NCBI GenBank assembly: GCA_024362935.1
Contig: JANCRA010000028.1
Coordinates: forward strand, 5,182,501 to 5,246,500
Source of the DNA: Setophaga petechia
Lineage: Eukaryota > Chordata > Aves > Passeriformes > Parulidae
Reading direction: 5' to 3'
DNA length: 64,000 bases
A model generated the notes under the pieces. It was not told the DNA's origin, searched no databases, and saw only the letters and a program-made list of their open reading frames with translations. This document shows, one piece after another, positions 48,101-60,437 of the stretch (positions within the stretch are counted from its first letter, which is position 1; each line of letters begins with the position of its first letter). The position numbers and the translations under genes are program-made.

Positions 48101-48465
48101 ATGGTCTGCGGGTGCTTCCCCTTCCGGGACGACCATGACATTGTGTGGGGGCAGCTCTTCTTCTGGCGGCAGGTGTCTCCAGGTTGGTGTGGGCCTCAAG
48201 CACGCTGGGCTGGAGGAGGTGGCCGTGTCCTGCCGTGCCGCTGTCCCGCCAAGGGCAGCTCTGAGCACTCGCAGCCTGGCCCGGCTTCTGCGGGCACTGC
48301 CGGGCGCGGCCGGGCAGGAGCCTCGTGCCAGTGAGCGGCGCTTTCTGCCTTCTCTCCCCAGAGTGCCAGCACCTGATCACCTGGTGTTTGGGCAAGCACC
48401 CCCTGGACCGGGCCAATCTGGAGGACATCTGGCGCCACCCTTGGGTGTGGGGCGGGCACCTTTGA
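45200..48465 (+). pseudogene. G9: PIM-like kinase copy frameshifted in exon 5
   Basis: Exon-equivalents: 45200-46202, 46344-46565, 46672-46775, 46867-46917, 47240-47605, 48006-48182, 48362-48465. It has the same 1-base deletion as G6 (at 47451/47452); the frame stops at TGA 47543-47545 after 561 residues. Extra G bases occur in intron 2 and at two places in intron 4 (near 47090 and 47155), outside coding sequence. Exon 1 combines the G6 haplotype (Arg 41, Pro 43, Tyr 95) with the G5 haplotype (Lys 239, Ala 328), a clear within-exon mosaic. Confidence 0.82.
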
Positions 48466-48528
48466 TGCCCGGCTGGAGCCCCTGCAGCACCCAGTCACCG
48501 AGTCCCACGCAGGACCGAGGGCCGGAAA

Positions 48529-48534
48529 AATAAA
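48529..48534 (+). terminator. Polyadenylation signal of G9
   Basis: AATAAA 64 bases downstream of the original stop position of G9. Confidence 0.8.
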
Positions 48535-50214
48535 CCAGCCACCAACCCATTGCGGGCTGTCACGACTGGTCCTTGTTAGCAACTGCGGCTAAAGAAACCT
48601 CTTGGCAAAAGGGGAAATCAGAGTGTTCCCTCCTGCCTTGGCCAAGGTTTTGATGCCTCTCCTCCGTGTAGGTGGTTTTGTGTCTTCAAGCTCAGGCTGG
48701 AGTACTGCTAGGAGTGGCTTTAGCAAGGCGAGAAATGCAACAGTGAACCAACAGCTGCCCTTTCCAACTGACAAAGCAACTTGGGTTCACCTGAAGTGCC
48801 GCAAGGGCCCGTGTGTGCGTTCCAAGGGCCACCGGGTGGCAGGAACAGAGACCTCGCTCCTCTCCAAAGCTGTAGAACAATTAGCAGTGGCAAAATGTGA
48901 TTTTGGGTTAAGCCCTGACAAAATTGTTCCTCATTGGTCCCCAGAAATGGGAAGCTGGGCTGGGCCTTTGACCTGCTGGGACTGCAGCGTCGTCGGTCAT
49001 AGGCATGGAGCCCATGGGAAATGTTGAGGTGCTGGAGTCATTCCCATCATGCTGGGATCATTGTACCACCCCACACCACCCCACCACCCCCCCCAAAAAG
49101 AAAAAATCATGGTTTGCCCTGAAATGGCGGCTCCTCCTCACCCTGTTGGTCATTATGAGGGGACATTGGGCTCTGGCTGGGGGTGGAAATGCTCCCAAAG
49201 GGCCTTGAACTCCTGCGGGAATTGGGCCAGCAAGGAGGTGGCACTGACCCTTTCAGGGAATTGTGGGGAAAGAGAAGGTCTCCTCTGGGCCTCCTTTTGT
49301 CCAGGATGACAGAAACTGTGCTTGGAATGACCGCCTTTGTTTGTATTTACAGAACCTGAGACGCACAGTGAGTGCTTCTGGAGAGGAGGGAGGTGTGTGG
49401 GGTGTGCAGCCAACAAATAACGATGGTTAATAATGGTTTTGTTGACCAACACTGTAAAGGCCATTGCCATGGGCCTCATGGAGCTCATGGGCTCAGCAGC
49501 CACAGTCCCTGTGGAGATCAAGTCTGCCAGGCTCTCTGTGGGTGTCTGACACTCAGCTCAGCCCTCCGCGGCTCTGTAGCCCCGCCAGGGCCAGCAGGGT
49601 CCCGATGCCCAAAGGCACACAAAGCATCCTCCCAGCACAGGCTGAGCCACTCAGGGTGGCAGAATCCTGTGGCAATTCAGCTCTCTGAGCATCCTCTCTG
49701 CTTTTAGACGGTCCCAGTGCCCTTGTCCCACAGACATTGGCTCTGCCAAGTACCACTGCCTCCTCTAGGTGCTGACGGGCGTCAAACAGTGAAGGCACTG
49801 TGCTGTGAGGGACAGCGATCTTTTATTTGGGGTGGCTGGGGATAAGCTGGACCAGAATAAATAGCCATGAAATGTGGCTTTGGATGGGATTCATCCCGAT
49901 ACGTCCCAGTGGGATCCCCTTCAAACATGTAGCCAAGGTCCTGAAAGCCCAAGGAGGTCCATGCTGGCTCAAGGCTCTCCAGCTGTATGTGACTTGAAAG
50001 GAAGGCTTTGGAACTATCCAGGAAACTCCATCCTTTCAATCAAACCATGATAGCAGGAAAAATGAAGGGAAGGTCATCGTGGGCACTACTGGGAAGTGAT
50101 GGAAAGACACAGCAGCCAGCCATGGGGGGAGGCGGGGCCATGATGGCACACAGGGGAGGAGCCCTGCGGTGGGGCAGGTCTGTGGTGTCACACACTGTCC
50201 TGGCCACAGCACTG
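48535..50214. other. Spacer G9-G10, no convincing gene
   Basis: Same layout with the CAC form and the ctcaaggctc marker also seen after G6 and G10. Confidence 0.6.
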
Positions 50215-50245
50215 TGACATCATTGTGCCTATATGCCTATATAAT
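50215..50245 (+). promoter_or_regulatory. G10 promoter: CRE-like site plus TATA box
   Basis: TGACATCA at 50215-50222 and TATATAAT at 50238-50245. Confidence 0.65.
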
Positions 50246-50280
50246 CCGGGCCAGCCCCCGCAGCTGCCAGTGCAGTTGCG

Positions 50281-53200
50281 ATGGTGCGTGCCGGAGCCAT
50301 GGGTGACGGTTACGCACCTTTGACTGCGCTTGTCCTGCTGCTGGCCGCCGTGGCTGTCTGCTGGGCCCTTGGCCTCTGGCAGCCATGGAGGCGGCAAGCA
50401 GGGACAGCCAAGAGGCGCAAGCGCCCCGGGGTCCGGCCCAGAGGCTCACGCAGGAACCGGGGAGCCCCTGCGGCTCCCAGGCCCTGCAGGCCTCGGGCCA
50501 CCCCTCGCAAGCGGCCAGGTGCTCCCGCCAGCACCCTGGGCAGCTCCTGCAGCTGCGGCCCCTGCGTGGCAGTGGGCCGAGAGCTGCAGGAACTGATGCA
50601 GCTGCTCTGGGCTGGCAGTGGGACATCTGAGCCGCTCTACTCTGGGATGTGGCGGGCCCTGTGGAAAGAGCTGCGGGAGCTGGTGAGGCGAGGCCACCTG
50701 CCCTGCTGTGGCTCGTCCCGCTCCCCCAGGCGCCGCCATCCCATGAGGAGGCAGCTCCCAGGAAGAGTCTCCGTCCCTGGGAGGGCCTCGAGCCTTGCAA
50801 GGATGGCACGGCAGACGACACCCGCCATCCTTGCAAGAAGCTCAGGCTGTCAGAGATCCTCCATCCTGCCAGGAGCCTCGGCTACCTCTGACAGCCTCCA
50901 TCCTCCAGAGAGGCTCAGTGAGACCTGTCAGCCTGCAGCAAGTGCAGAGCCCGCGGACAGGTCTCCCGGCTCCCTTGGACCCCTGGACTTGGACAACACG
51001 GGCGCAACCCTGAGCGTTGTCGTGGCCAGGGAAAGCCCGCGAGTCCAAGTGGGAGCCCAGCCCGATGCAGGGGAGCCATCTCAGGAGCAGGTGGCTCGGG
51101 AGCAGCAAGCGTCCTGCAGCCGGCACTTGTCGGCCCACAGCTGCCAGGACGCTGTGCCGGCTGTGCCAGCGGGCTGCAGCCCGTGCCGGGTGGAGGAGAC
51201 GAGCCTCGAGACACCTGGGCACCTCCATCTCGAGGAAGCTGCTCCGAGACAGCCACCGACTCCCAAGGAGGCCCTAATAGAAGGTGAGATCTTCTGAGGA
51301 GCTGTCTGCAGCTCCCCTGGGGCTCTTCAGGGCCATTGCCAGGCCAGGCCCTCTGAGAGCAGCCTAGTCCCTGACTGTTCTCAGTGCCTCTGATGGCTTC
51401 AAAAATCCCCTGCGTGGTTTGCAGCTGCTCCTGGGACCCCCCTGCGCGACAGCTCGGGCTGCAGCCCCGGCCGCGCACAAGAGCAGAGCGCAGGCCACGA
51501 GGCCGGGGCCAGCGCCGGTGCCGCCGTGCCCCCCTGCAGCGGGGCTCCTGCAGCCGCCTGTGCGCGCTGCCCGGGCCCGGCCGTGCCGCTCGCCAGCCCC
51601 TCGGCTGCAGGGCGGTGGCCGCTGCCCGGCGCGCGGCAGGGAGCAGGTGAGAGCAGCGCGGCCCGCGGGGGCCGGCCCCTGCCCTGGCGGGTACTGGGCG
51701 GGGGGGGGTTCCTGGGCGCAGCGCTGACGCCTCGCTCTCGGCCTTTTGCAGGGCAAAAGAAGGAGCTGCAGGAGCTCTACCAGCTGGGCCCGCAGCTGGG
51801 CAGGGGCGGCTTCGGCACCGTTTTCGCGGGCAGCCGCCTGGCGGACGGTAGCCCGGTAAGTGGGCGGCACTGGCGGGCGCGGGCGGAGGCTCCGGGCCGG
51901 GGCTGGGCGGGTCTGGAGCTCAGCCCCCTGTGTCCGTGCCTTGCAGGTGGCTCTCAAGCGCGTGGCCCGGGAGAGCGTCCTGCGTTGGGACGAGCGCGTG
52001 AGTGAGCGGGGCCAGCGGGCCGGGGCGGGCCGGGGCGGGCAGGGATAAGGCCGGGGAGGGCCCCGAGGGAGGGCGCCGAGGCACGGCGGGGGCGGCGGGC
52101 GTGGGCTCAGCGCGCGAGGCGGAGCACGGCGGGCCCGCGGATGCCGAACGCCGGGGCCGGCTCCAGGCGGGGGGACAGCTGCCAAGCGTGCCCTGGGCGG
52201 GAGGGATCCCGAGCAGCACGGAGGCTGCCCGAGGGGGCACCGGGGCATGCCGGGCAGGGGGCAGTGGAGGCACAGAGCAGCACCAGGCCTAGCGCAGGCA
52301 ATGTCTCGTCCTCGCAGCCCGACGGCACCCGTGTTCCGCTGGAGATCGTGCTGATGGAGAAGGTGGGCTCCGGCTGCCGCAGCATCATCCAGCTCCTGGA
52401 CTGGTTCGAGCTGCCTGACAGCTTCGTGCTGGTCCTGGAGCGTCCGGGGCGATCGCGGGATCTGCTGGAGCTGCTGCGGGAGCAGCAGTTCCTGAGCGAG
52501 GAGGCGGCGCGCTGGCTTTTCTGCCAGGTCTGGAGGCCGTGTGGCACTGCACCGCCTGCGGCGTCTGGCACGGCGACATCAAGGCGGAGAACCTCCTCGT
52601 GGATCCGGACACTGGCAGCCTGAAGCTCATCGACTTCGGTTGCGGCACCTTCTTCCACGGCCACACCTGCAGGGATGTTGCCGGTGAGCCCGCGGCCCGG
52701 GCCCTGCTGCCTCTGCCAGGCACTGCACCGTGCCATTCCCTCCTGGGCTGTGGGTGCGGCATTCAGCCGGCTGCCGGCTGCCCTGTGCCCCGGGGCAGGT
52801 GCTGTGCCCCAGGAGCCGGCTGCTGGCCTTGCCGACAGAGGGGGGGCTGCAAAAGCCAGGCCCTGGCCCCTCGGCTTGGCAGGCCTGCTTGGGCTTGGGC
52901 CGCTCTTCTGGCCTTCTCTGCCTTGCAGAGCGCTTTCCTGGCTTTGGCCAATTGCCTGCGGGTGCCGGGTGGCCTTGGGGGAAGTTGTGGCCGCAGGTGC
53001 GGGCCCTGCCTCTGGCAGGAGGCCGGCGCCAGGCTCTGGAAGGCAGCAGCCTGCGCCCGACCAGTGCCGCCTTTCTCCCCTAGGAACACGGATGTACTGC
53101 TCGCCCGAGTGGATCCGCCTGGGCTTCTACCACAAGGAGCCGGCTACCATCTGGTCCCTGGGCGTGCTGCTCTATGTCATGGTCTGCGGGTGCTTCCCCT

Positions 53201-53543
53201 TCCGGGACGACCATGACATTGTGTGGGGGCAGCTCTTCTTCTGGCGGCAGGTGTCTCCAGGTTGGTGTGGGCCTCAAGCACGCTGGGCTGGAGGAGGTGG
53301 CCGTGTCCTGCCGTGCCGCTGTCCCGCCAAGGGCAGCTCTGAGCACTCGCAGCCTGGCCCGGCTTCTGCGGGCACTGCCGGGCGCGGCCGGGCAGGAGCC
53401 TCGTGCCAGTGAGCGGCGCTTTCTGCCTTCTCTCCCCAGAGTGCCAGCACCTGATCACCTGGTGTTTGGGCAAGCACCCCCTGGACCGGGCCAATCTGGA
53501 GGACATCTGGCGCCACCCTTGGGTGTGGGGCGGGCACCTTTGA
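50281..53543 (+). pseudogene. G10: PIM-like kinase copy frameshifted in exon 5
   Basis: Exon-equivalents: 50281-51283, 51425-51646, 51752-51855, 51947-51997, 52318-52683, 53084-53260, 53440-53543. The shared deletion is at 52529/52530 and the frame ends at TGA 52621-52623, again after 561 residues. Exon 1 matches G7 (Ala 43, Cys 95, Asn 239, Pro 328), and intron 1 has the A (cctgactg) shared with G6 and G7. Exon 2 has the normal C runs, so the extra bases of G7 arose separately. Confidence 0.82.
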
Positions 53544-53606
53544 TGCCCGGCTGGAGCCCCTGCAGCACCCAGTCACCGAGTCCCACGCAGGACCGAGGGC
53601 CGGAAA

Positions 53607-53612
53607 AATAAA
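53607..53612 (+). terminator. Polyadenylation signal of G10
   Basis: AATAAA 64 bases downstream of the original stop position of G10. Confidence 0.8.
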
Positions 53613-55292
53613 CCAGCCACCAACCCATTGCGGGCTGTCACGACTGGTCCTTGTTAGCAACTGCGGCTAAAGAAACCTCTTGGCAAAAGGGGAAATCAGA
53701 GTGTTCCCTCCTGCCTTGGCCAAGGTTTTGATGCCTCTCCTCCGTGTAGGTGGTTTTGTGTCTTCAAGCTCAGGCTGGAGTACTGCTAGGAGTGGCTTTA
53801 GCAAGGCGAGAAATGCAACAGTGAACCAACAGCTGCCCTTTCCAACTGACAAAGCAACTTGGGTTCACCTGAAGTGCCGCAAGGGCCCGTGTGTGCGTTC
53901 CAAGGGCCACCGGGTGGCAGGAACAGAGACCTCGCTCCTCTCCAAAGCTGTAGAACAATTAGCAGTGGCAAAATGTGATTTTGGGTTAAGCCCTGACAAA
54001 ATTGTTCCTCATTGGTCCCCAGAAATGGGAAGCTGGGCTGGGCCTTTGACCTGCTGGGACTGCAGCGTCGTCGGTCATAGGCATGGAGCCCATGGGAAAT
54101 GTTGAGGTGCTGGAGTCATTCCCATCATGCTGGGATCATTGTACCACCCCACACCACCCCACCACCCCCCCCAAAAAGAAAAAATCATGGTTTGCCCTGA
54201 AATGGCGGCTCCTCCTCACCCTGTTGGTCATTATGAGGGGACATTGGGCTCTGGCTGGGGGTGGAAATGCTCCCAAAGGGCCTTGAACTCCTGCGGGAAT
54301 TGGGCCAGCAAGGAGGTGGCACTGACCCTTTCAGGGAATTGTGGGGAAAGAGAAGGTCTCCTCTGGGCCTCCTTTTGTCCAGGATGACAGAAACTGTGCT
54401 TGGAATGACCGCCTTTGTTTGTATTTACAGAACCTGAGACGCACAGTGAGTGCTTCTGGAGAGGAGGGAGGTGTGTGGGGTGTGCAGCCAACAAATAACG
54501 ATGGTTAATAATGGTTTTGTTGACCAACACTGTAAAGGCCATTGCCATGGGCCTCATGGAGCTCATGGGCTCAGCAGCCACAGTCCCTGTGGAGATCAAG
54601 TCTGCCAGGCTCTCTGTGGGTGTCTGACACTCAGCTCAGCCCTCCGCGGCTCTGTAGCCCCGCCAGGGCCAGCAGGGTCCCGATGCCCAAAGGCACACAA
54701 AGCATCCTCCCAGCACAGGCTGAGCCACTCAGGGTGGCAGAATCCTGTGGCAATTCAGCTCTCTGAGCATCCTCTCTGCTTTTAGACGGTCCCAGTGCCC
54801 TTGTCCCACAGACATTGGCTCTGCCAAGTACCACTGCCTCCTCTAGGTGCTGACGGGCGTCAAACAGTGAAGGCACTGTGCTGTGAGGGACAGCGATCTT
54901 TTATTTGGGGTGGCTGGGGATAAGCTGGACCAGAATAAATAGCCATGAAATGTGGCTTTGGATGGGATTCATCCCGATACGTCCCAGTGGGATCCCCTTC
55001 AAACATGTAGCCAAGGTCCTGAAAGCCCAAGGAGGTCCATGCTGGCTCAAGGCTCTCCAGCTGTATGTGACTTGAAAGGAAGGCTTTGGAACTATCCAGG
55101 AAACTCCATCCTTTCAATCAAACCATGATAGCAGGAAAAATGAAGGGAAGGTCATCGTGGGCACTACTGGGAAGTGATGGAAAGACACAGCAGCCAGCCA
55201 TGGGGGGAGGCGGGGCCATGATGGCACACAGGGGAGGAGCCCTGCGGTGGGGCAGGTCTGTGGTGTCACACACTGTCCTGGCCACAGCACTG
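53613..55292. other. Spacer G10-G11, no convincing gene
   Basis: Same layout with the CAC form and the ctcaaggctc marker. Confidence 0.6.
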
Positions 55293-55323
55293 TGACATCA
55301 TTGTGCCTATATGCCTATATAAT
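55293..55323 (+). promoter_or_regulatory. G11 promoter: CRE-like site plus TATA box
   Basis: TGACATCA at 55293-55300 and TATATAAT at 55316-55323. Confidence 0.65.
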
Positions 55324-55358
55324 CCGGGCCAGCCCCCGCAGCTGCCAGTGCAGTTGCG

Positions 55359-58300
55359 ATGGTGCGTGCCGGAGCCATGGGTGACGGTTACGCACCTTTG
55401 ACTGCGCTTGTCCTGCTGCTGGCCGCCGTGGCTGTCTGCTGGGCCCTTGGCCTCTGGCAGCCATGGAGGCGGCAAGCAGGGACAGCCAAGAGGCGCAAGC
55501 GCCCCGGGGTCCGGCCCAGAGGCTCACGCAGGAACCGGGGAGCCCCTGCGGCTCCCAGGCCCTGCAGGCCTCGGGCCACCCCTCGCAAGCGGCCAGGTGC
55601 TCCCGCCAGCACCCTGGGCAGCTCCTGCAGCTGCGGCCCCTGCGTGGCAGTGGGCCGAGAGCTGCAGGAACTGATGCAGCTGCTCTGGGCTGGCAGTGGG
55701 ACATCTGAGCCGCTCTACTCTGGGATGTGGCGGGCCCTGTGGAAAGAGCTGCGGGAGCTGGTGAGGCGAGGCCACCTGCCCTGCTGTGGCTCGTCCCGCT
55801 CCCCCAGGCGCCGCCATCCCATGAGGAGGCAGCTCCCAGGAAGAGTCTCCGTCCCTGGGAGGGCCTCGAGCCTTGCAAGGATGGCACGGCAGACGACACC
55901 CGCCATCCTTGCAAGAAGCTCAGGCTGTCAGAGATCCTCCATCCTGCCAGGAGCCTCGGCTACCTCTGACAGCCTCCATCCTCCAGAGAGGCTCAGTGAG
56001 ACCTGTCAGCCTGCAGCAAGTGCAGAGCCCGCGGACAGGTCTCCCGGCTCCCTTGGACCCCTGGACTTGGACAAGACGGGCGCAACCCTGAGCGTTGTCG
56101 TGGCCAGGGAAAGCCCGCGAGTCCAAGTGGGAGCCCAGCCCGATGCAGGGGAGCCATCTCAGGAGCAGGTGGCTCGGGAGCAGCAAGCGTCCTGCAGCCG
56201 GCACTTGTCGGCCCACAGCTGCCAGGACGCTGTGCCGGCTGTGCCAGCGGGCTGCAGCCCGTGCCGGGTGGAGGAGACGAGCCTCGAGACACCTGGGCAC
56301 CTCCATCTCGAGGAAGCTGCTCCGAGACAGCCACCGACTCCCAAGGAGGCCCTAATAGAAGGTGAGATCTTCTGAGGAGCTGTCTGCAGCTCCCCTGGGG
56401 CTCTTCAGGGCCATTGCCAGGCCAGGCCCTCTGAGAGCAGCCTAGTCCCTGGCTGTTCTCAGTGCCTCTGATGGCTTCAAAAATCCCCTGCGTGGTTTGC
56501 AGCTGCTCCTGGGACCCCCCTGCGCGACAGCTCGGGCTGCAGCCCCGGCCGCGCACAAGAGCAGAGCGCAGGCCACGAGGCCGGGGCCAGCGCCGGTGCC
56601 GCCGTGCCCCCCTGCAGCGGGGCTCCTGCAGCCGCCTGTGCGCGCTGCCCGGGCCCGGCCGTGCCGCTCGCCAGCCCCTCGGCTGCAGGGCGGTGGCCGC
56701 TGCCCGGCGCGCGGCAGGGAGCAGGTGAGAGCAGCGCGGCCCGCGGGGGCCGGCCCCTGCCCTGGCGGGTACTGGGCGGGGGGGGGTTCCTGGGCGCAGC
56801 GCTGACGCCTCGCTCTCGGCCTTTTGCAGGGCAAAAGAAGGAGCTGCAGGAGCTCTACCAGCTGGGCCCGCAGCTGGGCAGGGGCGGCTTCGGCACCGTT
56901 TTCGCGGGCAGCCGCCTGGCGGACGGTAGCCCGGTAAGTGGGCGGCACTGGCGGGCGCGGGCGGAGGCTCCGGGCCGGGGCTGGGCGGGTCTGGAGCTCA
57001 GCCCCCTGTGTCCGTGCCTTGCAGGTGGCTCTCAAGCGCGTGGCCCGGGAGAGCGTCCTGCGTTGGGACGAGCGCGTGAGTGAGCGGGGCCAGCGGGCCG
57101 GGGCGGGCCGGGGCGGGCAGGGATAAGGCCGGGGAGGGCCCCGAGGGAGGGCGCCGGGGCACGGCGGGGGCGGCGGGCGTGGGCTCAGCGCGCGAGGCGG
57201 AGCACGGCGGGCCCGCGGATGCCGAACGCCGGGGCCGGCTCCAGGCGGGGGGACAGCTGCCAAGCGTGCCCTGGGCGGGAGGGATCCCGAGCAGCACGGA
57301 GGCTGCCCGAGGGGGCACCGGGGCATGCCGGGCAGGGGGCAGTGGAGGCACAGAGCAGCACCAGGCCTAGCGCAGGCAATGTCTCGTCCTCGCAGCCCGA
57401 CGGCACCCGTGTTCCGCTGGAGATCGTGCTGATGGAGAAGGTGGGCTCCGGCTGCCGCAGCATCATCCAGCTCCTGGACTGGTTCGAGCTGCCTGACAGC
57501 TTCGTGCTGGTCCTGGAGCGTCCGGGGCGATCGCGGGATCTGCTGGAGCTGCTGCGGGAGCAGCAGTTCCTGAGCGAGGAGGCGGCGCGCTGGCTTTTCT
57601 GCCAGGTGCTGGAGGCCGTGTGGCACTGCACCGCCTGCGGCGTCTGGCACGGCGACATCAAGGCGGAGAACCTCCTCGTGGACCCGGACACTGGCAGCCT
57701 GAAGCTCATCGACTTCGGTTGCGGCACCTTCTTCCACGGCCACACCTGCAGGGATGTTGCCGGTGAGCCCGCGGCCCGGGCCCTGCTGCCTCTGCCAGGC
57801 ACTGCACCGTGCCATTCCCTCCTGGGCTGTGGGTGCGGCATTCAGCCGGCTGCCGGCTGCCCTGTGCCCCGGGGCAGGTGCTGTGCCCCAGGAGCCGGCT
57901 GCTGGCCTTGCCGACAGAGGGGGGGCTGCAAAAGCCAGGCCCTGGCCACTCGGCTTGGCAGGCCTGCTTGGGCTTGGGCCGCTCTTCTGGCCTTCTCTGC
58001 CTTGCAGAGCGCTTTCCTGGCTTTGGCCAATTGCCTGCGGGTGCCGGGTGGCCTTGGGGGAAGTTGTGGCCGCAGGTGCGGGCCCTGCCTCTGGCAGGAG
58101 GCCGGCGCCAGGCTCTGGAAGGCAGCAGCCTGCGCCCGACCAGCGCCGCCTGTCTCCCCTAGGAACACGGATGTACTGCTCGCCCGAGTGGATCCGCCTG
58201 GGCTTCTACCACAAGGAGCCGGCTACCATCTGGTCCCTGGGCGTGCTGCTCTATGTCATGGTCTGCGGGTGCTTCCCCTTCCGGGACGACCATGACATTG

Positions 58301-58622
58301 TGTGGGGGCAGCTCTTCTTCTGGCGGCAGGTGTCTCCAGGTTGGTGTGGGCCTCAAGCACGCTGGGCTGGAGGAGGTGGCCGTGTCCTGCCGTGCCGCTG
58401 TCCCGCCAAGGGCAGCTCTGAGCACTCGCAGCCTGGCCCGGCTTCTGCGGGCACTGCCGGGCGCGGCCGGGCAGGAGCCTCGTGCCAGTGAGCGGCGCTT
58501 TCTGCCTTCTCTCCCCAGAGTGCCAGCACCTGATCACCTGGTGTTTGGGCAAGCACCCCCTGGACCGGGCCAATCTGGAGGACATCTGGCGCCACCCTTG
58601 GGTGTGGGGCGGGCACCTTTGA
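55359..58622 (+). CDS. G11: PIM-like kinase, complete
   Basis: Exons: 55359-56361, 56503-56724, 56830-56933, 57025-57075, 57396-57762, 58163-58339, 58519-58622; 675 residues, open. Residues: Ala 43, Lys 239, Pro 328, Pro 557, Phe 597, His 599, Asp 657, His 674. Exon 5 has the full CAGGTGCTGG, so it escaped the deletion of its left neighbours. Intron 5 has the A (ggccactcgg) shared with G8 and G12. Confidence 0.88.
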
Positions 58623-58685
58623 TGCCCGGCTGGAGCCCCTGCAGCACCCAGTCACCGAGTCCCACGCAGGACCGAGGGCCGGAAA

Positions 58686-58691
58686 AATAAA
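58686..58691 (+). terminator. Polyadenylation signal of G11
   Basis: AATAAA 64 bases downstream of the G11 stop codon. Confidence 0.8.
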
Positions 58692-60371
58692 CCAGCCACC
58701 AACCCATTGCGGGCTGTCACGACTGGTCCTTGTTAGCAACTGCGGCTAAAGAAACCTCTTGGCAAAAGGGGAAATCAGAGTGTTCCCTCCTGCCTTGGCC
58801 AAGGTTTTGATGCCTCTCCTCCGTGTAGGTGGTTTTGTGTCTTCAAGCTCAGGCTGGAGTACTGCTAGGAGTGGCTTTAGCAAGGCGAGAAATGCAACAG
58901 TGAACCAACAGCTGCCCTTTCCAACTGACAAAGCAACTTGGGTTCACCTGAAGTGCCGCAAGGGCCCGTGTGTGCGTTCCAAGGGCCACCGGGTGGCAGG
59001 AACAGAGACCTCGCTCCTCTCCAAAGCTGTAGAACAATTAGCAGTGGCAAAATGTGATTTTGGGTTAAGCCCTGACAAAATTGTTCCTCATTGGTCCCCA
59101 GAAATGGGAAGCTGGGCTGGGCCTTTGACCTGCTGGGACTGCAGCGTCGTCGGTCATAGGCATGGAGCCCATGGGAAATGTTGAGGTGCTGGAGTCATTC
59201 CCATCATGCTGGGATCATTGTACCACCCCACACCACCCCACCACCCCCCCCAAAAAGAAAAAATCATGGTTTGCCCTGAAATGGCGGCTCCTCCTCACCC
59301 TGTTGGTCATTATGAGGGGACATTGGGCTCTGGCTGGGGGTGGAAATGCTCCCAAAGGGCCTTGAACTCCTGCGGGAATTGGGCCAGCAAGGAGGTGGCA
59401 CTGACCCTTTCAGGGAATTGTGGGGAAAGAGAAGGTCTCCTCTGGGCCTCCTTTTGTCCAGGATGACAGAAACTGTGCTTGGAATGACCGCCTTTGTTTG
59501 TATTTACAGAACCTGAGACGCACAGTGAGTGCTTCTGGAGAGGAGGGAGGTGTGTGGGGTGTGCAGCCAACAAATAACGATGGTTAATAATGGTTTTGTT
59601 GACCAACACTGTAAAGGCCATTGCCATGGGCCTCATGGAGCTCATGGGCTCAGCAGCCACAGTCCCTGTGGAGATCAAGTCTGCCAGGCTCTCTGTGGGT
59701 GTCTGACACTCAGCTCAGCCCTCCGCGGCTCTGTAGCCCCGCCAGGGCCAGCAGGGTCCCGATGCCCAAAGGCACACAAAGCATCCTCCCAGCACAGGCT
59801 GAGCCACTCAGGGTGGCAGAATCCTGTGGCAATTCAGCTCTCTGAGCATCCTCTCTGCTTTTAGACGGTCCCAGTGCCCTTGTCCCACAGACATTGGCTC
59901 TGCCAAGTACCACTGCCTCCTCTAGGTGCTGACGGGCGTCAAACAGTGAAGGCACTGTGCTGTGAGGGACAGTGATCTTTTATTTGGGGTGGCTGGGGAT
60001 AAGCTGGACCAGAATAAATAGCCATGAAATGTGGCTTTGGATGGGATTCATCCCGATACGTCCCAGTGGGATCCCCTTCAAACATGTAGCCAAGGTCCTG
60101 AAAGCCCAAGGAGGTCCATGCTGGCTCAGGGCTCTCCAGCTGTATGTGACTTGAAAGGAAGGCTTTGGAACTATCCAGGAAACTCCATCCTTTCAATCAA
60201 ACCATGATAGCAGGAAAAATGAAGGGAAGGTCATCGTGGGCACTACTGGGAAGTGATGGAAAGACACAGCAGCCAGCCATGGGGGGAGGCGGGGCCATGA
60301 TGGCACACAGGGGAGGAGCCCTGCGGTGGGGCAGGTCTGTGGTGTCACACACTGTCCTGGCCACAGCACTG
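58692..60371. other. Spacer G11-G12, no convincing gene
   Basis: Same layout with the CAC form. A private C-to-T change (acagtgatc, near 59972) creates an ATG-free 60-codon frame that is open only by chance. Confidence 0.6.
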
Positions 60372-60402
60372 TGACATCATTGTGCCTATATGCCTATATA
60401 AT
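60372..60402 (+). promoter_or_regulatory. G12 promoter: CRE-like site plus TATA box
   Basis: TGACATCA at 60372-60379 and TATATAAT at 60395-60402. Confidence 0.65.
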
Positions 60403-60437
60403 CCGGGCCAGCCCCCGCAGCTGCCAGTGCAGTTGCG

